Shown here piece by piece: positions 47,701-59,249 of a DNA stretch of 64,000 nt (its first letter is position 1; each line of letters starts with the position of its first letter). Below the pieces are notes generated by a model. The model did no database searches and had not been told where the DNA came from. It saw only the letters and a list, made by a program, of their open reading frames with translations. This stretch comes from Austropuccinia psidii (lineage: Eukaryota; Basidiomycota; Pucciniomycetes; Pucciniales; Sphaerophragmiaceae), in NCBI GenBank assembly GCA_023105745.1, contig JALGQZ010000004.1, forward strand, positions 35,721,937 to 35,785,936, in the 5' to 3' direction. Both the position numbers and the translations under genes were made by a program.

Positions 47701-50588
47701 CCAGTCCAAGAGCTAGAGAAGCCTTAGAGGTGCACATTAAAGAATTAATGGACCTTGGAGTATTAAGAAAGGTTGGACATAATGAACAAGTAGAAGTTAC
47801 TACACCTGTCATTATAACTTGGCATAATGGAAAATCAAGGATGGTAGGAGACTTCAGAGCCCTGAATACCTATACCATTCCAGACAGATATCCAATACCC
47901 AGAATCCATGAGACATTAACCCAATTGTCACAAGCTAAGTTCATCACAGCTATGGATGCTCTTAAGGGTTTTCATCAAAATGTCTTAACAGACAATGCCA
48001 AGAAACTACTAAGAATAATAGTCCATTGTGGAATTTTTGAATACTTAAGAATGCCATTTGGGATAAAAAATGCACCTTCCCATTATCAAAGAATGATGAA
48101 TACCATATTTCCTGAAGAATTATCAGAAGGATGGTTAATTATCTATATTGATGATATTATAGTTTGCTCAGAAACTTGGGAAAATCACCTCACAAGACTA
48201 GAAAGGGTACTACAGAAAATAGTCCAAGTGAATATGAAAATTTCCTTGAAAAAGTGTCATTTTGCATATAGTGAATTAAAAGCACTAGGACATGTGGTAT
48301 CTGGACTTAGTCTAGGCATAGACAAAAATAAAGTAGCAGCAGTACTACGTAAACCAATGCCTCAAACCAAAAAAGAAATGCAATCATTTCTAGGATTTGC
48401 TGGTTACTATAGACAGCATATAAAGGACTTTGCAAAAATTGCTAAATCCTTGTATAAGCTATGTGACCAACAAACAGTCTATGAGATGACAGAAGAAAGA
48501 GTCAAGGCATATGAAGAATTGAAAAATTCCTTAACAAATGCCCCATTTATTCTAATGCCAGATTGGAAACTACCCTTCAAACTGTACATTGATGCTTGTG
48601 GAGAAGGACTAGGTGCTGCACTTCACCAAACACAAATTATCAATGATAAACCATTGGAAGGACCAATTTGTTTCATTTCAAGGCAAATAAAGCCAACAGA
48701 AGCAAGGTATGGAGCAAGCCAAATGGAATGCTTATGCCTAGTGTGGGCTTTAGAAAAACTGCATTATTATTTGGATGGCACAGTATTTGATGTAATCACA
48801 GACTGTAATGCTGTGAAATCACTATTAAATATGAAGACTCCAAACAGACATATGCTGAGATGGCAAATTGCTATCCAGGAATATAGAGGAAATATGACTA
48901 TTGTTCATAAATCTGGAAATATTCACAAAAATGCAGATGGACTCAGCAGATGGGCTCTAGCAAATACCCCTGACAATCCAGCATGGGTACCACAAGAAGA
49001 GCACCATATAGAAGGAATATGTGTTACAGACATTGGCACAGAATTCTTTAACCAAGTTAAAGAAAGCTATAAGACAGACAAAAATTGCCATATCTTAAGC
49101 CAACTTCTAATGAAAGACTGCAAAGATCCATCACTTTCATCAAAACTAGATGAAATATGGAAAAAGGCATATGATGAAGGAAGATTTCACCTCCTTGATG
49201 GAATCCTTTACCATAGAACAAAACACACATGTGTTATGGCCTTAACAGACAGAACATTAATAAACACTATTTTACATGAGTGTCATGATAGTGTTGCATC
49301 TGGACATCTCTCAGAAGATAGGACACTAGAGAGGGTGAAAACCTGCTCTTGGTGGCCAAATTGGAAGAAAGATGTTGCAGAGTACTGCCAAACCTGTGAC
49401 AGATGTCAAAAAGCCAACAGAGCCACAGGAAAGAAATTTGGAATGATGATCCAAATCCAAGAACCAAAATCCCCATGGGAAATAGTTCATATGGATTGGG
49501 TAACAGCCTTACCTCCAGGAGGAGACAGGAGTTATAATGCATGCCTAGTGTTAGTTGACAGATACAGAAAAACTCCCATGTTCTTACCATGTCATAAAGA
49601 TGACACAGCTATGGATACAGCCATAATGATATGGAATAAAGTCATTAGCCACACAGGCTTATTCCAAAATATTATAAGTGACAGAGACCCAAAGTTCACT
49701 TCAGCATTATGGATAAATCTCCATAACTTGTTTGGGACAAAGTCATCATTCTCAACTGCTTATCATCCTCAAACTGATGGTTTAGCAGAAAGAATGATAC
49801 AGACCCTAGAAGATATGATCAGAAGATTCTGTGCTTATGGGCTAGAATTCAAAGATTCTGATGGTTTTACCCATGATTGGTGTACACTAATACCAGCACT
49901 TGAATTGGCATATAAGACATCAATCCATTCTTCTACTGGCAAAACACCAGCAATGCTAGAGAAAGGTTGGAATCCAAGACTTCCTTATGATACCCTCAAA
50001 AAGGACTTAGTGGATATACATCCAACAGCAAGCAGTTTCAAGATAATGCTTGACAAAGCAAGACACCATGCAAACAGATGCATGCAAGACTCTTTTAAAT
50101 ATGCAAAAGAAAGATGGGATAAAAGTCATAAGCCACCTGATTTCAAAATAGGAGACTTGGTTTTAGTATCAACCCTTAATTTCAACAACATAAAAGGCCC
50201 AAAGAAATTGAAAGATTTTTTTGCAGGACCATTTATGATAAAAGCACTTCATGGACCCAATGCTGTGCAATTAGAACTCACAGGTGAACTAATGAACAAA
50301 CACCCAACTTTCCCTGTAAGTCTGATAAAGCCTTACAGTTCAAGTGACAAGGAGTTATTTCCACTAAGAAATAAACCCCCACTTGAGATTCCACCCTTGG
50401 AAGAAGGAGAGGAAAAGAAAATAGTAAAAGTCCTTAAAGAAAGAAGGACAAGAAACAAAAAAGAAAGGGAATACCTTGTAAGGTATAGAAATTCAACTCA
50501 AGAAGATGAATGGCTACTTGAGAAATATATAACAAATGCTGATAAACTACTAAGAAGGTTCAGACATGAAAGCAAACCTGAAAAATGA
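44790..50588 (+). CDS. Gag-Pol polyprotein of A1 (1,932 aa)
   Basis: One uninterrupted frame encodes the whole polyprotein. Domains in order: basic, Q/S/P-rich N-terminus (1-230); long coiled-coil-like region (about 230-400); capsid-like region around [12 protein letters not shown] (about 448-620); zinc knuckle CX2CX4HX4C with C645, C648, H653, C658; acidic stretch (about 670-700); protease DTGA starting at D771; reverse transcriptase with YIDD at 1119-1122; RNase H with D1268, E1313, D1338; integrase zinc region H1496, H1499, C1536, C1539; core D1569, D1631, E1667 (the last pair separated by 35 residues); and a C-terminal chromodomain-like segment with EYLVRYRN...EDEWL (about 1875-1925). All catalytic residues are present. 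Gag and Pol share one frame, so the Gag:Pol ratio would have to be set by processing or by another transcript. The ATG is the first in frame and is shared with A0. Residues 66-231 overlap the second reading frame at 44986-45483. Confidence 0.96.
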   Translation: MTTRRGSQYSIQSDGARLRGRIDPSKGKRKGNIPSGTESTQGSALSQRQVPEMPMISEPELELSMSNSNRYKSHSVGSNRHLHEPVQAVLHSVQGQRLGNVASNTPRSDELLAHPEKVPQRGGDSEILQWMESTVIQTSNQKNQGLPCQKEGGNQGRSPSSFYQKAPSQPTSPRREEEQEKALEETILPKLQNPNNPKGCHGQCFQHGQNLDGIQGQGRAKNETTSFPKEITLSNDVVNTLTEIKNSILPPKEIKDSLLSLQEINNNLSSLTKIVVQNKKEIDNIKFIVENNKPKNLIDNTQKLIQGQQELYKYIKDIEDKTLTINYDVSIDNLTEKLNKLSISVEKFEEKTSSHQKLLFDHVEKSDEERMHLKDDIQSEIRLITEKMDKINEANLNMPKLSTPFSHIRSPVKTKEELSNPFITDLSHQDNNQVLMKEAPQLKEWPTFTGEGEYDHMSFIKTIDMLQEDYAIPDELITARLHSLFEKSAKRWYYGIRQANGKNTWSWWKQEIITKWANDAWRYKIENAFKNSFFDPEKDKPLTWFLKQVERLNALYPEMSQKMVHMKILKKCGGELEHALRSRCIEPCSTDKYINALEDIVTRTKIGRTWKKLDIKSPNKPFIKKDKSKESFKPNTSNNNEQRKCHKCGGIGHLANNCLKKAKINEIVETESHNDKEEESDSEKETEESESSESDEINIINAQINNIDIIYEVLDVNSNLPQVGTSDTNLTNIQDAKMYRTKPARGMEYTAGKSSISIVMVENQEGKVNLDTGAYCTCVGKSYLKTIVPNWQEKLMPIQGVKFSSASESMKPLGIIDLTLIFPHPSQCVRIKVEFVVMENCTSNHFILGNDYLSIYGIDISNQKDRYFTIGDNKRQKFGFLNNKKQITVIKKEEKIPEKEIFISEQLKEAEFNQELTEKMKEKLIDLLFMYKNAFATDKEPLGAIIGHEVDIILNVEKPYPPLLRRPAYPASPRAREALEVHIKELMDLGVLRKVGHNEQVEVTTPVIITWHNGKSRMVGDFRALNTYTIPDRYPIPRIHETLTQLSQAKFITAMDALKGFHQNVLTDNAKKLLRIIVHCGIFEYLRMPFGIKNAPSHYQRMMNTIFPEELSEGWLIIYIDDIIVCSETWENHLTRLERVLQKIVQVNMKISLKKCHFAYSELKALGHVVSGLSLGIDKNKVAAVLRKPMPQTKKEMQSFLGFAGYYRQHIKDFAKIAKSLYKLCDQQTVYEMTEERVKAYEELKNSLTNAPFILMPDWKLPFKLYIDACGEGLGAALHQTQIINDKPLEGPICFISRQIKPTEARYGASQMECLCLVWALEKLHYYLDGTVFDVITDCNAVKSLLNMKTPNRHMLRWQIAIQEYRGNMTIVHKSGNIHKNADGLSRWALANTPDNPAWVPQEEHHIEGICVTDIGTEFFNQVKESYKTDKNCHILSQLLMKDCKDPSLSSKLDEIWKKAYDEGRFHLLDGILYHRTKHTCVMALTDRTLINTILHECHDSVASGHLSEDRTLERVKTCSWWPNWKKDVAEYCQTCDRCQKANRATGKKFGMMIQIQEPKSPWEIVHMDWVTALPPGGDRSYNACLVLVDRYRKTPMFLPCHKDDTAMDTAIMIWNKVISHTGLFQNIISDRDPKFTSALWINLHNLFGTKSSFSTAYHPQTDGLAERMIQTLEDMIRRFCAYGLEFKDSDGFTHDWCTLIPALELAYKTSIHSSTGKTPAMLEKGWNPRLPYDTLKKDLVDIHPTASSFKIMLDKARHHANRCMQDSFKYAKERWDKSHKPPDFKIGDLVLVSTLNFNNIKGPKKLKDFFAGPFMIKALHGPNAVQLELTGELMNKHPTFPVSLIKPYSSSDKELFPLRNKPPLEIPPLEEGEEKKIVKVLKERRTRNKKEREYLVRYRNSTQEDEWLLEKYITNADKLLRRFRHESKPEK
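44986..45483 (+). CDS. Second reading frame overlapping A1 gag (148 codons from ATG 45037)
   Basis: The frame is open from just after a TGA at 44983-44985 and stops at 45483. The first ATG gives [20 protein letters not shown]. Lysine-rich, with conserved blocks [30 protein letters not shown] and [14 protein letters not shown]. No transmembrane segment or known domain is seen. Its A0 counterpart is open and shows fewer amino acid changes than the gag frame read from the same bases. The strand and context fit either a separate protein made by splicing or leaky scanning, or an alternative N-terminus of Gag. I do recall similar hypothetical proteins from rust genomes. Confidence 0.55.
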   Translation, partial: VTQTGTNHIQWAQIDIYMSQYKQYCTVYKDKDWEMLPQIHQGVMNSWHILKKFLKEEEIVKYSNGWNPLSSKPQIKKIKDYHAKKREATKEEAPVASTRKPQANPLPQEGKKNKKKLWRKPYSPSYRIPIIQKDAMDNVFNMARTLMEFKDKEEQRMRQPHFPKK

Positions 50589-50694
50589 ACAAGCTAAGCA
50601 TTATTGAGCTTCAAGACTAACAAAGTCTATTGAAGAGGTAGGACAGTGGATGATACCCTAATCATACATATCAGATTGTGGTACAATCTTTTTT

Positions 50695-50706
50695 GGTGGT
50701 AGGGAA
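50695..50706 (+). promoter_or_regulatory. Polypurine-like tract of A1
   Basis: GGTGGTAGGGAA directly precedes the 3' LTR and would prime plus-strand DNA synthesis. It is interrupted by two Ts. The interval 50589-50694 is noncoding. Confidence 0.6.
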
Positions 50707-52732
50707 TGTGAGCCTTTGAGATATGACCACATACCCAATAAGGTCACAAAAAAGATTAAGAATAATTATACCTTTAATATAATTATACTAAAATTACTTA
50801 GAATAATTATACATTAAAAATAATTACTTAAATATACAAAAAATACCATAAATTGGTACAAAAATTGGTTTAACTTAAAAACCAATGAATCAACATGTAA
50901 AATAGATTATACCATTGGATTCCTCATGGAAAAATACACATATACCATTTTTATGGCATATCTGTAAAGTCAATATTTAATGAATTATAAGGTATGATAC
51001 CTTATAAAAACCATAAAATCCTATTTATCTCAGAGCCAATGAAACAGCATGTGAAATAAATTGTACCAGTGGATTTCCCACGAATTTCCACACATAAAAC
51101 AATTAATAAGCTAATTTCCAAAGTCAATACTTAAGGAATTATCCTGAATATATGCACTTTTTTGGTCAACGCATATATTCAAGGATCATAGCTAATATCT
51201 TCTAAACTATACATGATAGAATGATGAACCAAAAATAAAGTCACCACGTAATTACTGTAAGAACACAGATATGAGCTTTATTTTACAAATTATAAACAAG
51301 GTTAAAACCTATGATGAAATATTGATAAAAATCAACAGAGCTGTTGACCACTTTGTTGTGAAAGTGGTCCAAACTTAAAAAGAAGTATACAGTTGGATTC
51401 TACTAGTTCATTCATGAAGAATGATGTAATTTATATTATTAAATTCAGGGTATAACCCCCTGAAATCAAGGTTTGAAGTTTAAAATATTGAATTTCGACA
51501 GAAAAGATGAGTTACAAGAAAAATCATCAAAATTATAGTTTTGATGATGTAATGAAAGGCTCTTGGCAGCATAATAAGGTTATACCAGGCTATCAGAATT
51601 CACTCTCTGAATTGCTTTAGCGTGTAAATCTTAAAGGTTATTGAAGATCAAAGTTTGAGCTTAAATTAAGCAGTTATGATCACCTACTGTAACCTTAAAT
51701 TAAGTTTAACAGTCATAAGAGTGATAAAATTGGTGAATACTATTAGTTTATGATTAAAACTAATAAAATCCACGAAATTTGGGGTTCTTCCAAGCCTCTG
51801 ATGTCATCAAACTTAAAGTTATAGTGATAACTTTAAATAATGGTGTAATAATGATGTAAGATGGTTTGATCATGATGTAATCACCCTCAAACCTTAAAAT
51901 ATTGATAAATTCCAGTGGATATGATCAGTACACGTCTACTAGAAGCCTTTTGGACTCTAGGAGGGAGGTATTTACTATAAATAGAGCTCTTTTTACTCTA
52001 TTTTCCCCTCAGACACATCAAAAACATTAAATCAATTAAATAAAAGGTAATTTCTTTATTCTTTATATATAAAACTCTTATATTATTAAAGACCAAAGAC
52101 CATCTTATTATTAATCACTACTTTTGTGTGATTAAATCAATTCTTTAATTGTTTTTGTCATAAATCTCTCTATAAACTCATTTCCACGTAAAATCAAGAA
52201 TTTTAGTAAATTTTCTTTAGTTTTATTGTAAATACAATTTGAAAAAGTTGTATTATATTCTTTTGGCGTAAAATATCTCAAAATTATTATCTTAAGTGTT
52301 AAAAGTAGGTTATTTCATCTTATTATAATAATTTCTCTCTTATTATTACTCTTAATAATTCTTAATTAATATAAATAGTATTTATATTAATATATAACTT
52401 TAATATTGGTAATATTATTGCTATTAATTGTTTTTTATTTATAAAAAACAATTTTTTACGCCTTTATTATTTGTTGGTAACAATAATAAAGAGCTTTATA
52501 ATATATTAATTATTTTATATTAATATATTATTTTCAATATTATAATTTTATATAATATTAATTATATTATTATATTTATTTAATAATATAACATTTTTTA
52601 CGCCATAATAATAATATTTCTTTATCATTATTATTATTTTAATCTTATTTATTTCAATTATAAGGACATTCAGAGTACAATAAGTAATAAATTAGTAATT
52701 TTTTACTTATTATTTCATAGTCAAACCTTACA
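50707..52732 (+). repeat. 3' LTR of A1 (2,026 bp)
   Basis: It is offset by exactly 8,645 bp from the 5' LTR along its whole length. Differences are scattered substitutions, denser in the first two thirds. The palindrome recurs at 52366-52390. The following GAAAT is the target duplication. Confidence 0.95.
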
Positions 52733-53099
52733 GAAATGGAAGTTATGAAAGTAGGTTCTATCTCCTGGTTTGCATCTCTGAAGGTTTCTACTTCTTGTAA
52801 AACAACACCTTGGCTACTCTGTGAGAAACAAATTCTTGTCTTTTATCCTTCAGGAAAAAATGTATGGCCAAAATTCAAGAAACTCACCACAAGAAAGACA
52901 CCTCTCAGGAATTTCTTTATTTTTATTTTTCTACAAATTTCATTTCTCTCTTTACTTGAATAATTTTTTTTATTTCTTTATAAAGAGGCAGCATCCCCTC
53001 CCATATAATGTATTGGCAGGTTCCTTTTAATTTGTATTTTTTAGTATTTTATAGGAGTCGGGACAAAAGCCAAACCAAACACAAATAAGGCCAAGGAAA
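52733..53099 (+). other. B3 3' noncoding region, right part, meeting gene H1
   Basis: It holds the second module (AAGTTATGAAAGTAGGTTC, CTGGTTTGCA, then ACTCTGTGAG), a T-rich tract and CTCCCATATAATGTATTGG, collinear with B1 32200-32530. The last ~70 bp before the H1 stop correspond to the spacer between B2 and H2. Confidence 0.65.
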
Positions 53100-53234
53100 C
53101 TAGTTATTTCTACCCAAATCATCAAAGGCTCTCTGGAAGTCATTAGTCAATTCATCCTCATATCATGAAAACTTAGAAGCCATCTCCTCAGAAGCAATCC
53201 CAGAGATCATGCTATCATTAGCATAATTAACTAC
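53100..53234 (-). pseudogene. Gene H copy 1, C-terminal part
   Basis: On the minus strand the text reads VVNYANDSMISGIASEEMASKFS, a TGA stop, then YEDELTNDFQRAFDDLGRNN and a TAG at 53100-53102. It continues the H1 frame from the other side of the C insertion (which ends NSRAA near 62929). It is convergent with B3 with no LTR between them. Confidence 0.75.
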
Positions 53235-54735
53235 TGTCACAGAGGCTCTTAGACAGAAAAACAAGAGTGGCCAGGCACTCAGCAATCAGGGAACTCACTT
53301 GGAAGACTCCAAAAGAATAAATAAAATAAAAATGACCAATTGAATTTCTCTAAGAAGAATGCAAGTACAAAGATGAGATTCAATAACAGAAATGAGAATC
53401 CGAAAGGCCAAAGAGCCAACCATATAAGTCCTTAATCACTGTTTCAACCTTCCAAATTGAACAATGGAATTAGTAAGGATATGACCACCAAATATCCATT
53501 GACAGGTGAAGAAAGAAAAGAGAAAAGGTGCTAGATTACCCACTTGATAATATCAGTATTCACTTAACAAAAATGGTAATATAAATAAAGAGAAAATAAA
53601 ATCAAAATATGTTAATTAACTGGGGGGAAAGCCCCCCAGGGTCAAAGGAGGCTGGTATATGTGAAACATTGAGAGCTTGACTCCTTCAGGCTGACAGCTG
53701 CTCTGTATTCAATCCTCAAATCTGTATTTACAGCTTGATGAAGTTTAAACCTTTCCAGATTGGGAAGTAAACTGTGTTGAATGATTTTCCCATGATGTAT
53801 GATTGACATACAGGTCTTGATGAATCCAGAATATATTGAAATGAATGTGGTTGCCAAGCTGGATTGATGGAGCATTGACACTTGACAACTTGTTTGGAAC
53901 TTCCTCTTGAATACACCTTGGAAATGAATTGACAGTATTCCCTTGAAGGGAATACTTGAAGTGAGAATAACCAATGAATTCCTGATGGCGTCATTGGTCT
54001 TTGAGAAATTGCACCTGCACTTGAGCCTTGATGGGTCTGCTGGATGACATGCCATTTTGGTAACTTATGTAATGTTGAATTACCCCTCTGATCTTGACAC
54101 CATTATATTTCCGGTGAAAAAGGGTGCAGAATGGTGTATAGCACCATTTATGACAATTTGAATTTCTGAAGGGTGAAAGTGGCCAAATGTCTTTGTGAGT
54201 GAAGTCAGGAGGATGATAGTGAAGATTGTTTTTTGGGTGAATTCAAAGGTGACAAGGTCTTTCTGGGTGTATTGGCCAATTTTGGGTTTCTGGCCAAACA
54301 CAGCTTATACAGCTTTAAAACTTTATTTGCACAAAGTGCGCAGAAATTTACAAAATGCACAAAACTGGCAATTAAGCCCCAAAAGGCCTGATATGGCCTT
54401 TTGGACATATTTTCCATAATACATGAGAAAATGGCATATACAGCTGAATACAGAGAAAATGCGCAAAACTGCGCAAAACTGTATTTAAAGAGTAAAAAGC
54501 CAAATACACGCTTTTGCGCTGTATTTTCCCTGTTTACTAGAAAATACCTGAAAGTCCCCAAAAGCAGAGAATGGCCTGGAAATGCCTGATGATAGTGAAG
54601 GGGCCAGGTTGGCCCCAGGGGTAAAATGACCATAAAAGGCCAGAGAAGATGAGAGGGCCAATTTGGCCAGTTATTATGGATATGGCGCTGATGTGCCATA
54701 TGGAGTCCAGGAGGGTAATTGCCATGGTTGTGACA
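53235..54735 (-). repeat. 3' LTR of C (1,501 bp)
   Basis: Minus-strand start TGTCACAACC and end CTCTGTGACA. Perfect hairpin at 53620-53639 with an 8-bp stem CTGGGGGG/CCCCCCAG. TGCGCAAA and TGCACAAA words cluster at 54329-54369 and 54455-54481. Confidence 0.9.
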
Positions 54736-55560
54736 GTACCCCCCAGCTTGGAATGGTGAGCTCCCGAGCAACAACACAAGATGAAGCCTGTTGAGGAAAC
54801 TGGAAAGGATTTGAGACAGGGATTCAAGAGGAGTGATTAAGAGAAAAATAATTTGATACTGATATTGAAAAGCTGGAATGTGAGGTAGGACTCACTTTAT
54901 CTTCTTTGGACATTGGCTTCAGAATTGATGTAAATTTAAAATGAAGGACATTCGTTCATGTATTTATTTTGACGTAAATAAAGAAAAATTTGAAATTAAA
55001 ATAAAATAAAAATGAAAGAATAGGAATTAAAATAAGAAAAGAAATGAAAGAAATGAATCTTGAGGAGGTTCCAATCCTCATCACAGATATTGAGAATTGA
55101 TTTTTAAATTGGCCAAGGACCTGGAAAGAGAAATTTGATTCCAGGTGCTCAAAATGTGGCCAATGTGATGCTTTGAAAGACTGTAAGCCCCTCAGGGAAG
55201 TGCACACCAGGAGAGGAACTTACTTTGGGTAATTACCGCTCCTGCCAGTGCCATAAAAATAAAATAAATTTGCTGAAAGATTGACATGGAATTGGAAAGA
55301 GTTGGAAGTGGAATGAAAAAATTAATGGTCCTTTTGGCCATGTGAGAATGGCCGTATTTTTGGAATTGACATTGAAAGCCAGGCCAATATCTGTGTCCAA
55401 AAAATTGCACAGTGCTCACAGAGTGGCTAAGGTGATGCTTACAACAACAAGGGTATAATACCTCTAAAGGTGCATACCAGGAGTGGGACTTACTTTTGGT
55501 AATCTCCCTCCCCAACAAGCACCATAAGAATCAAGCTACTGAAGGATTGGGTCCTGGCTG
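54736..55560 (-). other. C 3' noncoding region with polypurine-like tract and paired modules
   Basis: AAGCTGGGGGGTAC (54736-54749 on the minus strand) is a polypurine-like tract next to the LTR. Modules lie at about 55195-55260 and 55440-55530, about 270 bp apart, as in the B elements. No H-like text is seen. Confidence 0.65.
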
Positions 55561-55980
55561 GTCAGGATATAAAGAATGAAAATACTTAACCATTTCAGGG
55601 AAATTCTTGAGGTTTTCAGTTGGTTCCCAAGTGGATCTTTCTACGTCTTGACTGAAACCTTTCCATTCCACCAAATACCACAATTTTCCTCTGCTGAGCT
55701 TTGAGACCAATATCTGAGAGACTTCCCATTCCTCTTATTCTTCAATGATGATTGGAGGAGGAGGCTCTTGATGCTTATTTGGTATTGTTGATGTCTTGAT
55801 TGGTTCTAGGAGTGAAATATGAAAGACTAGGTGGATGGACTTCCATTGAGATGCAAGCTTAAGGTGGTAGGCATGAGTGCTGACTTTCTTCAAGATTGGA
55901 AAAGGACCCAACCATCTTTCAGACAGTTTCTTGGTGGGTCTAGTGGATTTGATGTTCTTGGAAGAAAGCCATACCATGTC
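55561..55980 (-). pseudogene. C chromodomain and GPY/F-like domain
   Basis: An undamaged chromodomain reads KLWYLVEWKGFSQDVERSTWEP...MVKYFHSLYPDQPG. Upstream, 55735-55977 reads MVWLSSKNIKSTRPTKKLSERWLGPFPILKK, then HPPVFH-like HLVFHISLLEPIK. A stop separates the two blocks near 55735. Confidence 0.85.
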
Positions 55981-56860
55981 ACCAGGATTGAAAACAGGTG
56001 GACTTGCTCTACTTTTATCTGCATACCTCTTAAACTTGTTTATTGCAACTTCAAGCTCTCTAATGACATCTTGCTTTACTTATTGGATTTTTGTTGATAA
56101 ATTTCCAGCAGGAGTATCTTGAGTGATGTGAACTGAGTCAAAATGCGGATCTCTTCCATAAAAAGTGAAAAACGGTGATCATTTTGCTGAAGAGTGGTCA
56201 GAGTTATTGTAGGAAAATTCAGCCAGAGGGAGCCAGGTGTTTCAATCATCTTGATGATAGCTGAACTACATCCAAAGGTACTGTTCTAGTATCTGATTTA
56301 CCCTCTCTTCCTGTCCATCAGTTTCTGGATGGTAAGCAGTTGACAGATCTCTTGAAATCTTGAGCTTCTGACACAGATTGGTCCAAAAAGAAGAAACAAA
56401 AAGAGAACCTCTATAACTAACAATTCTTGAAGGAAGGCCATGCTTTCAGAAGATATTCTTGATGAATATATGGGCCACATACAGTCAAGGTACTGAAGAC
56501 ATTGTTGGAATAAAAACTGCCATTTTTGAGAATCTGTCCACTATGACAAGGATTGAGTCAAAAGAATTGGACAGTGGCAATTGAGTGATGAAATACATTC
56601 AAAGACAAATCCAAGGACCATTTGGAATTGGGAGAGGTGTGAGGAGTCCAAACTTCTTGTGATGAATGTTTTTGTTTCTTGAACACTGTTGACAGGATGA
56701 GACATAATCCTTGATAAATTGAGTCATTCCAGACCAGTTCAAATCCTGCTTGACAAGTTTGAGAGTCTTCCCTTGGCCAGGGTGTCCAGCTAGAGGAGAG
56801 TCATGCCTCTTTTGAAGTATGCTGAGTTGAATTGTGGGGTCTTTGGAACCACCACCCAAT
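55981..56860 (-). pseudogene. C integrase zinc region and core, catalytic residues lost
   Basis: The zinc region 56599-56859 keeps H, H, C, C (LQKRHDSPLAGHPG...YVSSCQQCSRNKN). In the core, MYFITQLP and VSYRGSLF show tyrosine at both aspartate positions, each a single G-to-T change of GAT, while the glutamate in the [11 protein letters not shown] block remains. Stops and frameshifts split the core. Confidence 0.83.
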
Positions 56861-56957
56861 CTTTTAATGGGAGAAGTTGGGAAGAGGAATCAAGAGAACA
56901 ATCTTGAACAGATTTACCTTTATCCAAATGTTGAAGAATACTTCTATATTGAGAATC

Positions 56958-57490
56958 TTACCATAATTCTTTCTGTATTGAGTTAATCAAACTTGAAAAT
57001 GATTCTACCTTGACTGCAAAGAGCTTTGAGACTTTAATTTCATCTTGCTTGCTTATTTTCTGATAGTTCATTGGATTCTTTCTGATGAAATCTTCCCCCC
57101 TCTCTGGGTAAATGTTGTCCCTAAATGACAATTCATCTGGAAGGGTGGCCAGGCGGCCAGGGGGGTAAGCAATTGAAAAATGAAATTCAGAGAGAAATTC
57201 AGCCCAGAGGACTTGACAGCGAGTGATAATATTTGATGACATGAAGTATTGAAGTGAAGAATGATCGGTCAGAACTTCAAAGGAGGAAGAAAGAGAAAGG
57301 AGAAAAGCTCTCCAGTGCTTGAGAGCCCAGACTATGCCAAGGAGTTCCTTGTCATTAATCTCATAATTGAGCTCATCTGGGAGAATCTTGCAGCTATCAA
57401 ACACAATGGGATGTTTTCCTGAGTCATAAATCTGACTCAGTACTGCACCCAAGGAATAATCTGATGCAAAAGTCTCTACAACGGTGGGTA
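56958..57490 (-). pseudogene. C RNase H and tether
   Basis: Open from 57452 to 56958: GAVLSQIYDSGKHPIVFDSCK, NDKELLGIVWALKHWRAFLLS and TDHSSLQY carry the E and second D. The first catalytic aspartate lies just upstream across a frame break at 57476 (VETFASD-like text). Confidence 0.82.
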
Positions 57491-58879
57491 TAGAAGGATC
57501 AAAGTGAGAAGAATTGGAGCAATGTTGAATGCCTCTTTGAGTTGATGAAACTGTGTAAGAGCTTCCTCATTTAGGGTAAAACGGGAATCTTTCTTGAGGA
57601 AACTTGTGAGTGAACTAATTTTCTCTGAATAACTCTTGATGAAACGGCGGTAAAAGCTGGCAAAGCCAAGGAATGATTTCAGAGCCTTGAGGTTTCTTGG
57701 GGGTGGACAATTGAGAATTTTCTGTACTTTTGCTTGGTCCATCTTGAGGCCTTCAGAAGAAAAAAAATAACCTAAATTCTCTACACTAGAAACATGAAAT
57801 AGGCACTTGGAGGCCTTGGCAAAGAGGTTATTGGTTCTGCATTCGGAAAGAACAGTGGACACATAAGTGACATTTTCTTCTTCAGATTTGGAAAAGACCA
57901 TGATGTCATCCAAAAAAACCACAACATAAATATCAAGAAGATGATAAAAAATATCATTGACAATGTTTTCAAAAGAGGCAGGAGCATTGGTGAGCCCAAA
58001 TGGCATAACCAAATACTCATAGCTGCCCTATTTAGCTCTAGAACATGTCAAATGCTCATCACCTTCCTTGATTCTGAGCAGGTTATATGCACCATGCAAA
58101 TCAATCTTGGAGAAGATAGAAGAACCAGTAAATACGGTAAGAAGCTGATTCATAGGAGGAACAGGATACTTGTTCTTCCTAGTAACAGCATTGAGTTTGC
58201 AGTAATCAACACACAAACGGAGGCCACCATCTTTTTTTTTGACAAAGAGGACAGGTGCTCCTGTTGAAGAGGAGCTTGGCTGGATGAAACCTTTCTCTAC
58301 ATTCTCTGAAATGTAGGTCCTGAGTGTATCTGAATCTTGGTTTGATAAAGAGTAGATCACCCCAACTGGAGGTAGAGACCCCTCCAGCTCAATATGATGA
58401 TCACAGGCGCAGTGAGGAGGAAGTTTCTCTGCTTTCACCTTGGAGAATACATCCAAGTACTGGTGATAAACAGAAGAAACAACCTTCATTATGGCTTCTA
58501 TTTTTTCTGGCTCTTCCTCTTCATCCCACAAGTCCTCCACAGAGCCATGATAAGATGAAGGAGGAAGGTCCATATTCCCAAAGAGGAGATGAGGTGAATA
58601 TACAGAATTATCTTCTCCAACATCTTGAATCTCTTTGAAGACTTCATCTCTAGATGATAGTAATGACTGATGGGAATTAAGTGAAGTAATATGGACAGAA
58701 GATGGAAATGATGGTGTTCTAGAATCACCAACCAGAGCTGCACATGATTTGGCAGCAGAAAAGTCATTACTGAAATATTTTGAAGGATCATAATCATCCT
58801 TATGATCAGCATTGAGGTTGATCAGCCCTTGCCTCCAATCAATAGATGAATTAAAATGATTGAGAAAGTCAAAGCCCAA
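57476..58879 (-). pseudogene. C protease end, linker and reverse transcriptase
   Basis: The block 58028-58879 runs from the protease C-terminus (GFDFLNHFNSSIDWRQGLI) through the acidic linker to RT fingers (VLFVKKKDGGLRLCVDYCKLN) and the first catalytic D (KIDLHGAYN). It breaks near 58028. The block 57476-58012 continues VMPFGLTNAPASF and VVVFLDDIMVFSKSEEENV; the active site is FLDD instead of YLDD, with both aspartates kept. One frameshift separates otherwise good blocks. Confidence 0.86.
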
Positions 58880-59230
58880 TATGAGGTCTTCTCCCTTGGG
58901 AGTATCAATGACTAAAAGGCCCCATTAAAAGGTTGGGAAATAATGGAGCTCGACCATATATTTATTATGGTGAGTCACAAATAAAGAAGGAGAATCAGAG
59001 GAGTCAAGAATGATAATAGGAATCTTCTCTAGGAGTTCTGACATTGTCAAAGAATACTTGTAAACAAACTGCTTTGCAATAAATGTGTTGGTAGCACCAG
59101 AATCATTCAGAATACTGTAAAACACATCAGAGAGAAATGAAAAAACAAAGAATTGAAGAGAATTTTTGAAACCAGTATTCAGAATGCACAATTGTTCTCT
59201 GGATGGAAAACAGTGAAGACCACTGAACAC
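58880..59230 (-). pseudogene. C protease N-terminal part
   Basis: The text FYSILNDSGATNTFIAKQFVYKYSLTMSELLEKIPIIILDSS contains the DSGA site, with N before it where relatives have I. It is separated from the next block by a stop near 58925. Confidence 0.82.
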
Positions 59231-59249
59231 AACATGATCTTCACTCAGG

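Larger units (their letters stand above)
42062..52732 (+). mobile_element. Intact Ty3/gypsy retrotransposon A1 (10,671 bp)
   Basis: Two LTRs of identical length (2,026 bp), a primer-binding-like site, one open Gag-Pol frame of 1,932 codons, a polypurine-like tract and a perfect 5-bp duplication GAAAT (42057-42061 and 52733-52737) are all present. I counted about 40 LTR mismatches by eye (about 2%) and no net indel. It is the youngest insertion in the window and lies inside the 3' noncoding region of B3. It could be autonomous. Confidence 0.97.
35324..53099 (+). mobile_element. Ty3/gypsy retrotransposon B3, split by A1
   Basis: Its parts are 35324-42061 and 52737-53099 (A1 and one copy of GAAAT removed). 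The 5' LTR, leader, gag, protease, RT-RNase H, integrase, chromodomain and 3' noncoding region are in order. No 3' LTR follows: the tail meets the end of gene H1 at 53100. If H1 is part of this element, its 3' LTR lies right of the window. Confidence 0.82.
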
